A DNA stretch of 64,000 nt from UBA1672 sp964352665 (GTDB taxonomy: Bacteria > Pseudomonadota > Alphaproteobacteria > Micavibrionales > Micavibrionaceae), in NCBI GenBank assembly GCA_964352665.1, contig CAYGSJ010000007.1:1-64000 (forward strand), given 5' to 3'. Positions within the stretch are counted from its first letter, which is position 1. The number at the start of each line of letters is the position of its first letter. The notes under the pieces are model-generated. The model made no database searches. It was not told where the DNA came from and saw nothing but the letters and a program-made list of their open reading frames with translations. The position numbers and the translations under genes were made by a program. Positions 19,130-28,285 of this stretch are shown here, piece after piece.

Positions 19130-20710
19130 TTACTGAATGTCTTTAAGAACGTCCTTGCCACCAAGCAGGCCTGCGCCCGCCTGTGCGTCGATGAATTTCT
19201 GAATTGCCACTTTGACTTTTCTTGAATTCAAAAAGGCCTCTACCTTGTTGATCCAGGGTTTAAGCGGTGCCAGCTCTTTGTCATTTAGGTGCTTTCTTAG
19301 AAACGCTAACGCCTCTTCTATATTGCCGTATTGCATCATCTGCTCGGCTTTTTTGACTTTGGCTTGTGTATCCGTACCGGTCACCAGTTCACCGTCTTTC
19401 TCGATTTCTAGAATGTCATTGAATCGCGCAGATGCTTTCTCTCCGAAAGATACATCCTCGCCACTAAGTGATGCGGCAACAACGTCACCAGCCAGTGTTC
19501 TGAACTCTTTCTGCAGCCCATTGGCAGATAGAATACCGGACTTGGAATGAGGGGCCAGTTTTTCTAAAGCGGTCAGTAAATCGGTGTTGTCCTCACCAAC
19601 CATATTCATAAGAAGATTCAGATCATTATCAAATGCTTTTTCATCCCTGTTCAGCGCCGAACGCACCTGCGTCATAGCCAATAACATCGTCGCGGCTTTA
19701 AGCTCGTTTTTGGGAACGCTGCCTAAGGTCTGGTTCAGGGAATCGCTTTGTGAACGCGCGGCCGCTAAAAGATTGTTGATTTGTCCGTCGTTATTGGCGC
19801 TAACCCCGGACAGCAAATTTGAAATCTCGAAGACCGAATTATCAAGAGTCTGCTGCCCTGCCACGCTTTGCTCCATCCCCTCAAAGCGCGATAAAAGACC
19901 GTATACACCGCTTCCATCTGCGATTTCAGAAACATAAGACTGTAACTGGACGACACGCTCTTCAATATTTCCATCTTGCATAAGCTCTTTACCCGCCTGC
20001 TGTACATTCGCAACCGTCGTGCCCATTTGTGTCATTGTTTCACCAACGGCTTCTTTTGCGTTTTGTGCCTGCTCTTTTAATTCGCTTAACTGCTCCACCC
20101 AATTTTCGGGAACCAGCCCCTTGAAGGCTGTCTGCTTTTGTTCTGTATCCTCCAGTGAGGCAATATCTTCACCACGATGATTGAAATCAGGAAGGAATGT
20201 TGCAATCACCGCTGCTAATATCACAAATGCAATCAACGCCGCAATCATTGCCCCTGCTCCAAAAGACTTGCTCTCGGAAGCTGGAACGTGAAGTTCTGTA
20301 TAAGGTCTAGCGACTTCTTCTGCTTCTGCTTCTCGCTTTTCTGTTTCTGCTGGCGGCCTGTTTTGCGGACGATATGTCTGTGTATTCTCCGGCCGATCTT
20401 GCTGATCCTCGATAATAGTTTGGGGGATTTCAATCACATTTTCTAATTCGCCTGGCGTTTCTATAGTTGCATTGCCATCTGCAGACGATAACGAGGGCGC
20501 CTCATCTAGAAACTCGGAAAGATCGATATTATAATTCGCCGCAGCTTCCAGAATTACTGTTCTGCGTGTTCCCGGAATTGTGTCGCGCTTTTTCCACCCT
20601 TGAATCGTGGTTACGGCAACATTGGTTTTCGATGCCATGGGTCTAATTCCCCCGAATTTTTCAATGATTTCCGCTGCGTTTTTTATTGGTTGTTTTCCGG
20701 TTTTACTCAT
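19130..20710 (-). CDS. Mitofilin (Mic60)-like membrane protein with an N-terminal helix-turn-helix domain
   Basis: The position between hemD and hemY is that of the alphaproteobacterial mitofilin gene. One membrane helix is at about 152-174 (AMIAALIAFVILAAVIATF), followed by a long helical/coiled-coil periplasmic part and a C-terminal helical domain (about 440-526), all as in mitofilin homologues. Residues 10-66 are unusual: 'IIEKFGGIRPMASKTN' and 'VAVTTIQGWKKRDTIP' read as a Cro/CI-type helix-turn-helix. A Pro/Glu-rich linker (about 70-150) connects the two. The family shapes inner-membrane folds and outer-membrane contacts; what the cytoplasmic HTH binds is unknown. Confidence 0.75.
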   Translation of the reverse strand: MSKTGKQPIKNAAEIIEKFGGIRPMASKTNVAVTTIQGWKKRDTIPGTRRTVILEAAANYNIDLSEFLDEAPSLSSADGNATIETPGELENVIEIPQTIIEDQQDRPENTQTYRPQNRPPAETEKREAEAEEVARPYTELHVPASESKSFGAGAMIAALIAFVILAAVIATFLPDFNHRGEDIASLEDTEQKQTAFKGLVPENWVEQLSELKEQAQNAKEAVGETMTQMGTTVANVQQAGKELMQDGNIEERVVQLQSYVSEIADGSGVYGLLSRFEGMEQSVAGQQTLDNSVFEISNLLSGVSANNDGQINNLLAAARSQSDSLNQTLGSVPKNELKAATMLLAMTQVRSALNRDEKAFDNDLNLLMNMVGEDNTDLLTALEKLAPHSKSGILSANGLQKEFRTLAGDVVAASLSGEDVSFGEKASARFNDILEIEKDGELVTGTDTQAKVKKAEQMMQYGNIEEALAFLRKHLNDKELAPLKPWINKVEAFLNSRKVKVAIQKFIDAQAGAGLLGGKDVLKDIQ

Positions 20711-20725
20711 AACAACATCCCTCTT

Positions 20726-21472
20726 TTACATTTTATGTTTCGACACACGTACAAGGTCCCTCATCCCAAGCGCATCAGGTGAATCCGATACTTCGAGATA
20801 CTTGCCAAAAACTGGTTTTACACACTCTAGCACGCCGTCACTAATGCACAAGGCCTTAATACCATCCAGATGAGCCAAAATATCGTGTTCGCATACCAGT
20901 TTAACAAAAATTTCCGCCGTTCTCCTAGAAAAGAACGTAATTGAGGATATTTTTTCTTGTTTTAAATCATCCAGAAAAACATCTGTAAAACGTGTCTTCG
21001 CAGCGGCCTCATACGTTTCATAGAGTTTTACATTATGACCAAGCGCTTCAAGACTATGCTCCATATCATATGCAACGTCATGGCCATGAAGATACAAAAA
21101 ACGTTTCTTTTCAGTGCCATAATGCGCTCCAATAGCTTCACACAAGCCTTGCGCCGTTGGCGTTGTCAGAACGATTGAAGCAACACCTAAATCTCTGAGG
21201 GAATGAGCAACCGACTCACCAACACAGCAATAATCCAAACCATGCCAATCCTTACGTTTTTCCAGACAAAATACGGCATTCGTACTTGTAACAACAGCAA
21301 TATCGCTGGAATTGGGCACTGGCAGGTGTATTTCATAGTTTTTTATCTTTAAAAGGGGCTCAAAAAAGAAGTTACCTTGCTCCTCCGCCTTAAAGCTGGA
21401 TACAAAACGCTGCCCCTGTTCCAAGGATCTGGTAATGACAACTTTACCTTCAGTTTCGGTCATTTTATCCAA
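20726..21472 (-). CDS. hemD: Uroporphyrinogen-III synthase
   Basis: A 248-residue protein fitting HemD, which closes and inverts ring D of hydroxymethylbilane to give uroporphyrinogen III in the cytoplasm. It shows 'VVITRSLEQGQRF' at the start, 'AVVTSTNAV' and 'YCCVGESVAHSLRDLG' in the first domain, and 'ITFFSRRTAEIF' and 'ALCISDGVLE' in the second. HemD is poorly conserved, so position matters: its start overlaps the end of hemC by 8 bp, implying translational coupling. Confidence 0.9.
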   Translation of the reverse strand: MDKMTETEGKVVITRSLEQGQRFVSSFKAEEQGNFFFEPLLKIKNYEIHLPVPNSSDIAVVTSTNAVFCLEKRKDWHGLDYCCVGESVAHSLRDLGVASIVLTTPTAQGLCEAIGAHYGTEKKRFLYLHGHDVAYDMEHSLEALGHNVKLYETYEAAAKTRFTDVFLDDLKQEKISSITFFSRRTAEIFVKLVCEHDILAHLDGIKALCISDGVLECVKPVFGKYLEVSDSPDALGMRDLVRVSKHKM

Positions 21473-22421
21473 GTATTCCCTCCGGTATTCCGGGTTTTAA
21501 GCGCCGCCCAACAGCATCACCCATCTTTTCGGCATCATCCACGCCGGAAACCTTTTGACGCTCCTCCTCGGACCAGATTTGGGCTCCGTCAGGTGCAACT
21601 ACTTTCACGCGTAAGTACAATTCGTTATTTTCAAGGATGGCATAAACACCGACCGGTGTATGACAAGACCCCTCCAGCGCCCTTAGCACCGCCCGCTCAC
21701 AGGAGACGCAAATCATAGTTTTCTGACATGAAAATTGGCTAAAAAAGGCTAATTTATTCATATCTTCTGCCCGAATCTCAATGCCTACAGCCCCCTGCCC
21801 TACAGCAGGCAGCATATCTTCCACATCTACGATGGAGGCTATTTCACACTCTAGCCCCAGCCTCTTTAAGCCGGCAAGCGCCAAAAACGTTGCATCTACT
21901 TGGTTATCACGTAATTTTTTAATACGTGTGGGAACATTTCCACGAAGGGGAACCACCTGTACGTCAGGGCGCTTATTGAGGAGAAAAGCCTGCCTCCTGA
22001 CACTTGATGTTCCGACGACACTACCCTTTGGAAGATCAGTGTATTTTTGGATATTATTGGACAAAAATACATCCATCACGTCTTCGCGCGGCAGTAAAAA
22101 CGGTATACACAGCCCATCCGGCAAACTCGCTTCCATATCTTTCATCGAGTGAACAGCAAGGTCTATTTCACCTGCCAAAAGGGCCTCCTCCAACTCCTTT
22201 GCGAATTGCGCCTTACCCCCTTGCAATACCTCCAGACGCACCTCACCGTCTTCGGGCCTCCAATCGCCGGATGTCTGTATGATTTTCAGGTGCACCTCAA
22301 TCCCCACCCCCAGAGCCTCAACCTCCTCCTTCACCTTATTGGCCTGCCAAAGCGCCAAAGCGGAGCCGCGCGTACCAATCACAAGTGTGTCGGGGTAAGT
22401 ATATTCAGGTTTGACAGCCAT
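21465..22421 (-). CDS. hemC: Porphobilinogen deaminase (hydroxymethylbilane synthase)
   Basis: This 318-residue protein joins four porphobilinogen units. It starts with the conserved 'IGTRGSALALWQANKV', has 'AVHSMKDMEASLPDGL' and 'VVGTSSVRRQAFL', and carries the dipyrromethane cofactor cysteine in 'LEGSCHTPVGVYA'. The length matches the family. It is the first gene of the haem set, and its start is only 24 bp from that of the divergent tsaD gene, so the two promoters must overlap. Confidence 0.97.
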   Translation of the reverse strand: MAVKPEYTYPDTLVIGTRGSALALWQANKVKEEVEALGVGIEVHLKIIQTSGDWRPEDGEVRLEVLQGGKAQFAKELEEALLAGEIDLAVHSMKDMEASLPDGLCIPFLLPREDVMDVFLSNNIQKYTDLPKGSVVGTSSVRRQAFLLNKRPDVQVVPLRGNVPTRIKKLRDNQVDATFLALAGLKRLGLECEIASIVDVEDMLPAVGQGAVGIEIRAEDMNKLAFFSQFSCQKTMICVSCERAVLRALEGSCHTPVGVYAILENNELYLRVKVVAPDGAQIWSEEERQKVSGVDDAEKMGDAVGRRLKPGIPEGILG

Positions 22422-22445
22422 GCTTTACCATTCTATGTCTTAGCT

Positions 22446-23522
22446 ATGAACGTTTTAGGTATTGAAACCAGCTGTGACGAGACAGCCGCCGCAATTGTTA
22501 CCGATACTAGAGAGATACGCTCTAATGTCGTCCTAAGTCAACTGGAAGAACATAGTGTTTATGGCGGGGTCGTGCCCGAGATTGCAGCGCGCGCGCATCT
22601 TGAGAACATTAACAAGGTCATACAAGTGGCCCTTGATGAAGCCGGATGCAGCCTTGATGATCTTGATGGAATAGCAGCAACCTGCGGACCTGGCCTCATC
22701 GGCGGCGTTATGATCGGCATGATGAGCGCAAAAGCCATTGCCTCCGCCAAAGGCGTTCCCTTTATTGCCGTTAATCACCTTGAAGGCCACGCTTTAACAG
22801 CACGTCTAACCGATAACCTATCTTTTCCTTACCTGGTTTTGCTGGCTTCCGGCGGCCACACGCAGGTTCTGGTGGCCGAAGATGTTGATCAATATAAAAG
22901 ATGGGGCACAACACTGGATGATGCCGCCGGCGAATGTTTTGACAAATCCGCCAAGCTTATGGGTTTGCCACATCCCGGAGGGCCGAATATAGAGAAAATG
23001 TCAAAAAACTGCAGAAATCCAGTTGCTGCGCAGGAACGCTTTCCTCTGCCAAGCCCCCTCAAAGGGCGCAAAAATTGTGACTTTTCATTTTCAGGATTAA
23101 AGACTGCCGTGCGCACCCATGTTGAAAAGCTACCCACGGGAGATCTTGATCCTGGCGATATTGCAGATTTATGTCATACCTTTCAAAATCAGATGGGCGA
23201 CATCCTTGTTGATCGCTGCAAAAACGGAATTGAGCGCTTTCTAAAGGAATATAATACCAAAACCCCGACTTTAGTGGTCTGTGGCGGTGTATCTGCCAAC
23301 AAGTCGATTCGGGCCAAGCTTGAAACCCTTACTAAAGAACACGGCATGGCAATCAACACACCACCCCTATCACTATGCGGCGATAATGGCGCAATGATCG
23401 CGTGGGCTGGCATTGAACGACTTAAAACTGGTCATAACGATCCTCTGGATTTTAAAGCCAGACCAAGATGGCCGCTTGACCCGAACGCAGAACCGCGCCA
23501 TGGTGCTGGGGTTAAAGCATAA
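22446..23522 (+). CDS. tsaD: tRNA N6-threonylcarbamoyladenosine transferase subunit TsaD
   Basis: From ATG 22446 the protein has 358 residues and begins 'MNVLGIETSCDETAAAIV', as TsaD proteins do. Longer upstream reading would run through hemC and is rejected. The metal-binding HLEGHALTARL motif, 'LASGGHTQ', 'DDAAGECFDKSAKLMG' and 'VCGGVSANKSIR' are present. TsaD transfers the threonylcarbamoyl group to A37 of ANN-decoding tRNAs, working with TsaB and TsaE. The gene leads into gpsA with a 12-bp gap. Confidence 0.97.
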   Translation: MNVLGIETSCDETAAAIVTDTREIRSNVVLSQLEEHSVYGGVVPEIAARAHLENINKVIQVALDEAGCSLDDLDGIAATCGPGLIGGVMIGMMSAKAIASAKGVPFIAVNHLEGHALTARLTDNLSFPYLVLLASGGHTQVLVAEDVDQYKRWGTTLDDAAGECFDKSAKLMGLPHPGGPNIEKMSKNCRNPVAAQERFPLPSPLKGRKNCDFSFSGLKTAVRTHVEKLPTGDLDPGDIADLCHTFQNQMGDILVDRCKNGIERFLKEYNTKTPTLVVCGGVSANKSIRAKLETLTKEHGMAINTPPLSLCGDNGAMIAWAGIERLKTGHNDPLDFKARPRWPLDPNAEPRHGAGVKA

Positions 23523-23534
23523 AAGGGGAAATAA

Positions 23535-24524
23535 ATGAGCACGATCAGTGTTATAGGCGCAGGCGCATGGGGCACAGCTCTGGCACAAGTGATTGCAACG
23601 CGCGGTGATAATGTGTGTTTATGGACACTAGAGCCCGAACACGCCGAAGCAATGAATAGCACACACCGCAATGACCAGTTTCTACAAGGCATTGATTTAA
23701 GCCACAACATCAAGGTTACAAGCACGCTTGAAGATGCTTTAGAAAACGACGTTATTTTACTTGTAACCCCCGCACAGTTTGTCCGGCCCACTGTTAAACA
23801 AATCAAAGACGGCGTTCGCGATTCGCACAAACTGATTCTTTGTTCAAAAGGAATAGAAATCGAGAGCGGACAGCTCATGAGCCAGATCGTACAGGATATC
23901 TTGCCGAATATTCCAATTGCCGTCCTCTCCGGCCCTAATTTTGCCCGTGAGATTGCACAAGGAAAGCCGGCAGCAACCACATTGGCTTGTAAGGATGATG
24001 ACATTGCTAAAATCCTGCAAGATGCTGTCGCTAGCTCACTTTTCAGGCCCTATATTTCAAACGATATTATCGGCGCGCAGATCGCCGGATCGCTCAAGAA
24101 CGTTATTGCCATCGCCTGTGGCATGGCCGAAGGCCTTCAAGTTGGTGAAAGCGCCCGCGCAAGCCTGATTACACGGGGACTAGCGGAAATCGCACGCCTC
24201 GGCGTTGCTATGGGCGCGCAATACGAAACCTTTTTGGGGCTAAGCGGTGTAGGCGATATCATGCTGACCTGCTCTTCCGAACAATCCCGCAACTTTTCTT
24301 TGGGCCTTGCCCTTGGCACTGGGATGGAGCTTGAAGACGCTATGGATGCCCTACACGGGATTGCCGAAGGATATTACACATCAAAGGCTGCAATGAAGCT
24401 TTCTGAAAAGCATGGTATTGATATGCCTATCAGCCTAGCTGTCTATCGATGCACACATGGAGAACTCACCCTTGACGAAGCGGTAGAGGAAATGTTGAAT
24501 CGACCTCTAGGCCACGAAAGATAA
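23535..24524 (+). CDS. gpsA: Glycerol-3-phosphate dehydrogenase [NAD(P)+]
   Basis: A 329-residue cytoplasmic enzyme making sn-glycerol 3-phosphate for phospholipids. The N-terminal Rossmann motif is 'ISVIGAGAWGTALA'. The catalytic part shows 'LSGPNFAREIAQGKPAA', 'AGSLKNVIAIACGMAEG' with the active-site Lys, and 'GLSGVGDIMLTCSS'. AAGGGGAAATAA before the ATG supplies the ribosome-binding site. It follows tsaD and precedes the EVE gene, an order common in alphaproteobacteria. Confidence 0.96.
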   Translation: MSTISVIGAGAWGTALAQVIATRGDNVCLWTLEPEHAEAMNSTHRNDQFLQGIDLSHNIKVTSTLEDALENDVILLVTPAQFVRPTVKQIKDGVRDSHKLILCSKGIEIESGQLMSQIVQDILPNIPIAVLSGPNFAREIAQGKPAATTLACKDDDIAKILQDAVASSLFRPYISNDIIGAQIAGSLKNVIAIACGMAEGLQVGESARASLITRGLAEIARLGVAMGAQYETFLGLSGVGDIMLTCSSEQSRNFSLGLALGTGMELEDAMDALHGIAEGYYTSKAAMKLSEKHGIDMPISLAVYRCTHGELTLDEAVEEMLNRPLGHER

Positions 24525-24537
24525 ATGGAGGCTAAAC

Positions 24538-24954
24538 ATGGCAAAATGGTTACTAAAATCCGAGCCCTACAAGTTCTCCTGGGATAACCAGTGCGAAAAA
24601 GGCGAAGGGCGTTGGGAAAAACGTGTCCGCAATTATCAGGCCCGAAATAATTTGAGTGCTATGAAAGTTGGCGACCAGGGATTCTTCTACCACTCCAACG
24701 AAGGAAAAGAAATTGTAGGCATTATCGAGATCACTGGGGAGGCGTACCCCGACCCCGATGACGAGACAGGAAAGTTTGTTACTGTCGATGTAAAACCGGC
24801 AAAAGCACTTCCTCGATCTGTAACTCTAAAACAGCTCAAAGAGCACCCCGTTCTGGCAGAAATGAAAGTTGTAAAACAAGTACGTCTTTCCGTTTCCCCC
24901 GTAACCGAGGAAGAGTGGAACACCGTGTGTCAATTAAGCGGATTAAATAGCTAA
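24538..24954 (+). CDS. EVE domain protein (THYN1-like)
   Basis: The 138-residue protein consists of a single EVE domain, starting 'MAKWLLKSEPYKFSWD' with 'GVRNYQARNNL'-like and 'GDQGFFYHSN' motifs. EVE is a PUA-like fold that binds modified bases in DNA or RNA; the target is not known for this subgroup. It follows gpsA by 13 bp with a GGAGG ribosome-binding site and is probably co-transcribed with tsaD-gpsA, which fits a link to RNA modification. Confidence 0.92.
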   Translation: MAKWLLKSEPYKFSWDNQCEKGEGRWEKRVRNYQARNNLSAMKVGDQGFFYHSNEGKEIVGIIEITGEAYPDPDDETGKFVTVDVKPAKALPRSVTLKQLKEHPVLAEMKVVKQVRLSVSPVTEEEWNTVCQLSGLNS

Positions 24955-24994
24955 AATTGGCCGACTTATAGCAGAAAAATGGCGGAAAAGTAAT

Positions 24995-26920
24995 ATGAAA
25001 GACCTGTATAAACCATCAAAAGACATTCTGAAGCACGCGCATATTTCTAAGCAAGAATATGACAAAATGTATCAAGAATCTATTTCTGATCCCCAAGAGT
25101 TTTGGCGTAAAATGGCCGAAAGAATTTCATGGTTCGAGCCACCCACAAAAATCAAAAACACGTCTTTTAAAACCCCCGTTTCGATTAAATGGTACGAAGA
25201 TGGAATCCTGAATGCCTGTTATAATTGCGTCGATCGGCACGTCGAGGATAACCCCACCGCAACCGCCCTCGTCTTCGAAGGGAATGACCCGGAAGAATCA
25301 CGAAAGATTTCATACGGAGAATTGAAAGAAGAAGTCTGCAAGCTTGCCAATGCCCTGAAGGAACGCGGCGTTAAAAAAGGTGACCGCGTTACAATTTATA
25401 TGCCCATGGTCAGCCAAGCGGTGTATGCCATGCTGGCCTGCGCGCGCATTGGCGCTATTCACTCCGTCGTGTTTGGCGGGTTTTCACCCGAAAGCCTTAA
25501 AAACCGTATTCTTGATTGCCAGTCGAATGTCTTGATCACCGCAGATGGCGCCTATCGCGGCAATAAGACCGTACCGCTCAAGGCCAATGCAGATGAAGCC
25601 CTCAAGGGCTGCCATAATGTACATACCGTTATTGTTCTTAAGCATACGCGGCAAGAGATAGTCTGGAACGAAAAGCGTGATATCTGGTGGCATGAAATCA
25701 CAGATATGCAAGATACCGATTGCCCGTGCGAACCAATGAAAGCGGAAGACCCCCTATTTATCCTCTATACTTCCGGCTCTACAGGAAAACCAAAGGGCGT
25801 TATGCACACAACAGGTGGCTATATGGTGTACGCTAGCCTGACGCACGAGGTGGTCTTTGACTATCAGGCTGGTGAAGTATACTGGTGTACTGCAGATGTG
25901 GGCTGGATTACAGGACACTCCTATATTGTCTATGGCCCTCTGGCGAATGGCGCCATATCCCTGATATTTGAAGGCGTTCCCAATTATCCGGATACCTCGC
26001 GTTTCTGGCAAATTGTAGACAAACACCGCGTCAACATATTCTACACTGCGCCCACAGCGATTCGTTCTTTACTGGCTGCTGGCAACGAGATGGTTACAAA
26101 AACCAGCCGTAAATCCCTACGTGTCCTTGGTACCGTAGGCGAACCCATCAATAAGGAAGCATGGGAATGGTACTACAATGTGGTAGGCGAAAAGCGGTGC
26201 CCGATTATAGACACATGGTGGCAAACTGAAACCGGCGGACACATGCTAACCCCCCTGGTTACTTTCGATTTGAAACCTGGCTCTGCCACCCATCCCTTCT
26301 TCGGTGTACAACCCGTGTTGCTGGACAAAGACGGTAAGGAAGTAAAAGACGAAGGCAGCCTTTGCATCAAGGATTCATGGCCCGGACAAATGCGCGGCGT
26401 CTACAATAACCCAGAGCGTTTCGAGCAAACCTATTTCACTGACTTTCCGGGCTATTTCTTTACAGGAGATGGCGCACGCCGTGATGAAGACGGCTATTTC
26501 TGGATTACCGGCCGAACAGACGACGTTTTAAACGTTTCCGGCCACCGTATGGGCACTGCCGAAATTGAAAGCGCGATTAACGAGCACCCGCAAGTCGCAG
26601 AAAGCGCAGTTGTTGGTTTTCCTCATGACATCAAAGGTGAAGCGATTTTTGCCTATGTTACATTAATGGAAGGCGCGGATATAAACCCTGACACTGCAAA
26701 AGCAGAAATTATCCAGACCGTACGCAAAATCATTGGCCCCATCGCAACACCGGAAATTATAGCGTTTTCACCCTCCCTGCCAAAAACGCGCTCGGGTAAG
26801 ATTATGCGTCGTATTTTGCGCAAAATCGCGGCGAATGAATTTGAGGAACTGGGCGATATTTCAACCCTTGCAGACCCAACGGTTGTTGATGTCCTTATAA
26901 AAACAATAAAAACCGCATAA
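24995..26920 (+). CDS. acs: Acetyl-coenzyme A synthetase
   Basis: The 641-residue protein is a full-length AMP-forming acetyl-CoA synthetase. The phosphate-binding loop is 'LYTSGSTGKPKGVMHT'; further motifs are 'DTWWQTETGGHML' and 'NVSGHRMGTAEIESA'. The C-terminal lysine motif is 'LPKTRSGKIMRRILRK', the usual acetylation-control site. It activates acetate for the TCA cycle and lipid synthesis. It stands 40 bp after the EVE gene and 13 bp before the CDGSH gene. Confidence 0.97.
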   Translation: MKDLYKPSKDILKHAHISKQEYDKMYQESISDPQEFWRKMAERISWFEPPTKIKNTSFKTPVSIKWYEDGILNACYNCVDRHVEDNPTATALVFEGNDPEESRKISYGELKEEVCKLANALKERGVKKGDRVTIYMPMVSQAVYAMLACARIGAIHSVVFGGFSPESLKNRILDCQSNVLITADGAYRGNKTVPLKANADEALKGCHNVHTVIVLKHTRQEIVWNEKRDIWWHEITDMQDTDCPCEPMKAEDPLFILYTSGSTGKPKGVMHTTGGYMVYASLTHEVVFDYQAGEVYWCTADVGWITGHSYIVYGPLANGAISLIFEGVPNYPDTSRFWQIVDKHRVNIFYTAPTAIRSLLAAGNEMVTKTSRKSLRVLGTVGEPINKEAWEWYYNVVGEKRCPIIDTWWQTETGGHMLTPLVTFDLKPGSATHPFFGVQPVLLDKDGKEVKDEGSLCIKDSWPGQMRGVYNNPERFEQTYFTDFPGYFFTGDGARRDEDGYFWITGRTDDVLNVSGHRMGTAEIESAINEHPQVAESAVVGFPHDIKGEAIFAYVTLMEGADINPDTAKAEIIQTVRKIIGPIATPEIIAFSPSLPKTRSGKIMRRILRKIAANEFEELGDISTLADPTVVDVLIKTIKTA

Positions 26921-26933
26921 TCAGGAGTATTAA

Positions 26934-27176
26934 ATGAAAGATTTACCAAAAGTTGCCGCCGCCACCCCCGCCGCCGTAGAACTGGAAGAAGGCAAAGACT
27001 ACTGGTTTTGCACATGCGGAATGTCTGCGGCACAACCTTTCTGCGATGGATCGCATAAGGGAACAGAATTTCGCTCCCATAAATTTACAGCAGAAAAAAC
27101 AGGGAAAGCTTTTCTGTGCCAATGCAAAAAATCAGGAAAGGTACCGTTTTGTGACGGCACTCATTCCAGCCTATAA
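26934..27176 (+). CDS. Tandem CDGSH iron-sulfur domain protein
   Basis: The 80-residue protein carries two CDGSH-type 2Fe-2S sites: 'CTCGMSAAQPFCDGSH' (about 24-39) and 'CQCKKSGKVPFCDGTH' (about 62-77). Each has the three-Cys, one-His ligand set. Proteins of this size with two sites act as small electron or cluster carriers; the partner here is unknown. It is placed directly after acs with AGGAG before its start, so it is probably the last gene of that unit. Confidence 0.93.
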   Translation: MKDLPKVAAATPAAVELEEGKDYWFCTCGMSAAQPFCDGSHKGTEFRSHKFTAEKTGKAFLCQCKKSGKVPFCDGTHSSL

Positions 27177-27195
27177 TTCATGAGTGAATTTTGAT

Positions 27196-27525
27196 CTAAA
27201 TCATACCAATTGCTGATTTATAGAGATCGATGATTGCTTCCATTTCCTGACGCTTTTCAGAATCCATCTTGCGCAAAGCAACTATTTTACGCATGGCCTT
27301 CACGTCGAAACCAACGCCTTTTGCCTCTGCATAAACCTCTTTTATGTCTTCCATCAGCACTGTCTTCTCTTCCTCAAGACGCTCTACACGCTCAATAAAA
27401 GCTGCAAGTCTTTTGCCTGCAACGCCGCCAACTTCCTTTGCTTCACTACCCGATGTGCTTTCACTATTTTCTGTATTTTCTTCTTTTTCCTCGGACACAG
27501 GAAATGCTGCTACAGCCTCTGACAT
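27196..27525 (-). CDS. gapR: GapR (DUF2312) DNA-binding protein
   Basis: Residues 35-109 match the GapR family: 'LAAFIERVERLEEEK', 'IKEVYAEAKGVGFDVKAMRK', 'VALRKMDSEKRQEME' and a C-terminal 'DLYKSAIG'. In Caulobacter, GapR clamps overtwisted DNA ahead of polymerases and is nearly confined to Alphaproteobacteria. Compared with the roughly 90-residue Caulobacter protein, this one has an extra acidic, Ser/Glu-rich N-terminal extension of about 30 residues. The start has a clear AAGGAG ribosome-binding site, so the extension looks real. Confidence 0.9.
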   Translation of the reverse strand: MSEAVAAFPVSEEKEENTENSESTSGSEAKEVGGVAGKRLAAFIERVERLEEEKTVLMEDIKEVYAEAKGVGFDVKAMRKIVALRKMDSEKRQEMEAIIDLYKSAIGMI

Positions 27526-27625
27526 GCTCTACTCCTTCGATATTGATGTATGATTCGTTATTGGATTTTACAGGAATGAAAAAAAATTCCATCCCTGAAA
27601 TTGCAGTTTTTTCGCCCGCGTTGAA

Positions 27626-28285
27626 TTATTTTGTTTTTATGCTCCAGGTTTCAATCAAAAGACCATGCTCGTTATCTACATTCCTGTGTCGGCCAACCTG
27701 CATTGTCAGTTCGAATTCCTGTGTCAATGATTCTGCATTTTCTTTATAGCTCGTCACACCAGCCTCTATATATGTGACCATAATATTCATCTGGAACAAC
27801 CATCTGTAGCGGCCTTTCACAGGCCCTTCATTTAAAATAATCGGGAAATCCTGAACAAAGCCAGAAATGTCATAACCGCCCGTTTTCAGGGTTTTTATAA
27901 AATTTCTTTCCTGCATAAATTTGAGATATTCCTTTGCGCCGACATCAGTAAAAAATGCAACTTTTCCCTTATAATCTCTCTCATAGGACTCTCCTTTATA
28001 AGAAAGAACGGTTGGTACCGCCGTCTGAATCCAACGTATGATAATGTCATCGGTACGATGTTTTTTCTCGAGGGGCGTGCTGTTGTAAGCCTGCCCAGAG
28101 GAATCGAGATCTTCAATTACCGCATCCTCATCAGCAAAGGGTGCACGCAATGTCTCGGAAGGATCGGGGCCCTTCTTTACTGGTGGAAAAAGTATGTCCC
28201 ACCAAGCCGCATGAGCCGGTTGAGGCAAGGACCATGATGCGATCAATACAAAACACAGAAAGGGGAATATTTTTCTTTTGTTCAT
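27626..28285 (-). CDS. DotI/IcmL-like periplasmic protein
   Basis: The 219-residue protein has a signal peptide (MNKRKIFPFLCFVLIASWSL, cleavage after AHA). Its C-terminal domain resembles the periplasmic domain of DotI/IcmL/TraM: 'FFTDVGAKEYLKFM', 'PIILNEGPVKGRYRWLFQMNIMVTY' in outline, and a final 'GLLIETWSIKT'. In Dot/Icm type IV secretion this domain belongs to an inner-membrane core protein. Here the membrane anchor is replaced by a cleavable signal, and no other secretion genes are nearby. The assignment rests on motif memory and needs a profile search. Confidence 0.6.
   Translation of the reverse strand: MNKRKIFPFLCFVLIASWSLPQPAHAAWWDILFPPVKKGPDPSETLRAPFADEDAVIEDLDSSGQAYNSTPLEKKHRTDDIIIRWIQTAVPTVLSYKGESYERDYKGKVAFFTDVGAKEYLKFMQERNFIKTLKTGGYDISGFVQDFPIILNEGPVKGRYRWLFQMNIMVTYIEAGVTSYKENAESLTQEFELTMQVGRHRNVDNEHGLLIETWSIKTK

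Noticed and set aside
22149..22445. N-terminal extension of tsaD by 99 codons
   Set aside because: It would overlap hemC on the other strand; the TsaD family start MNVLGIETSCDET is at 22446.
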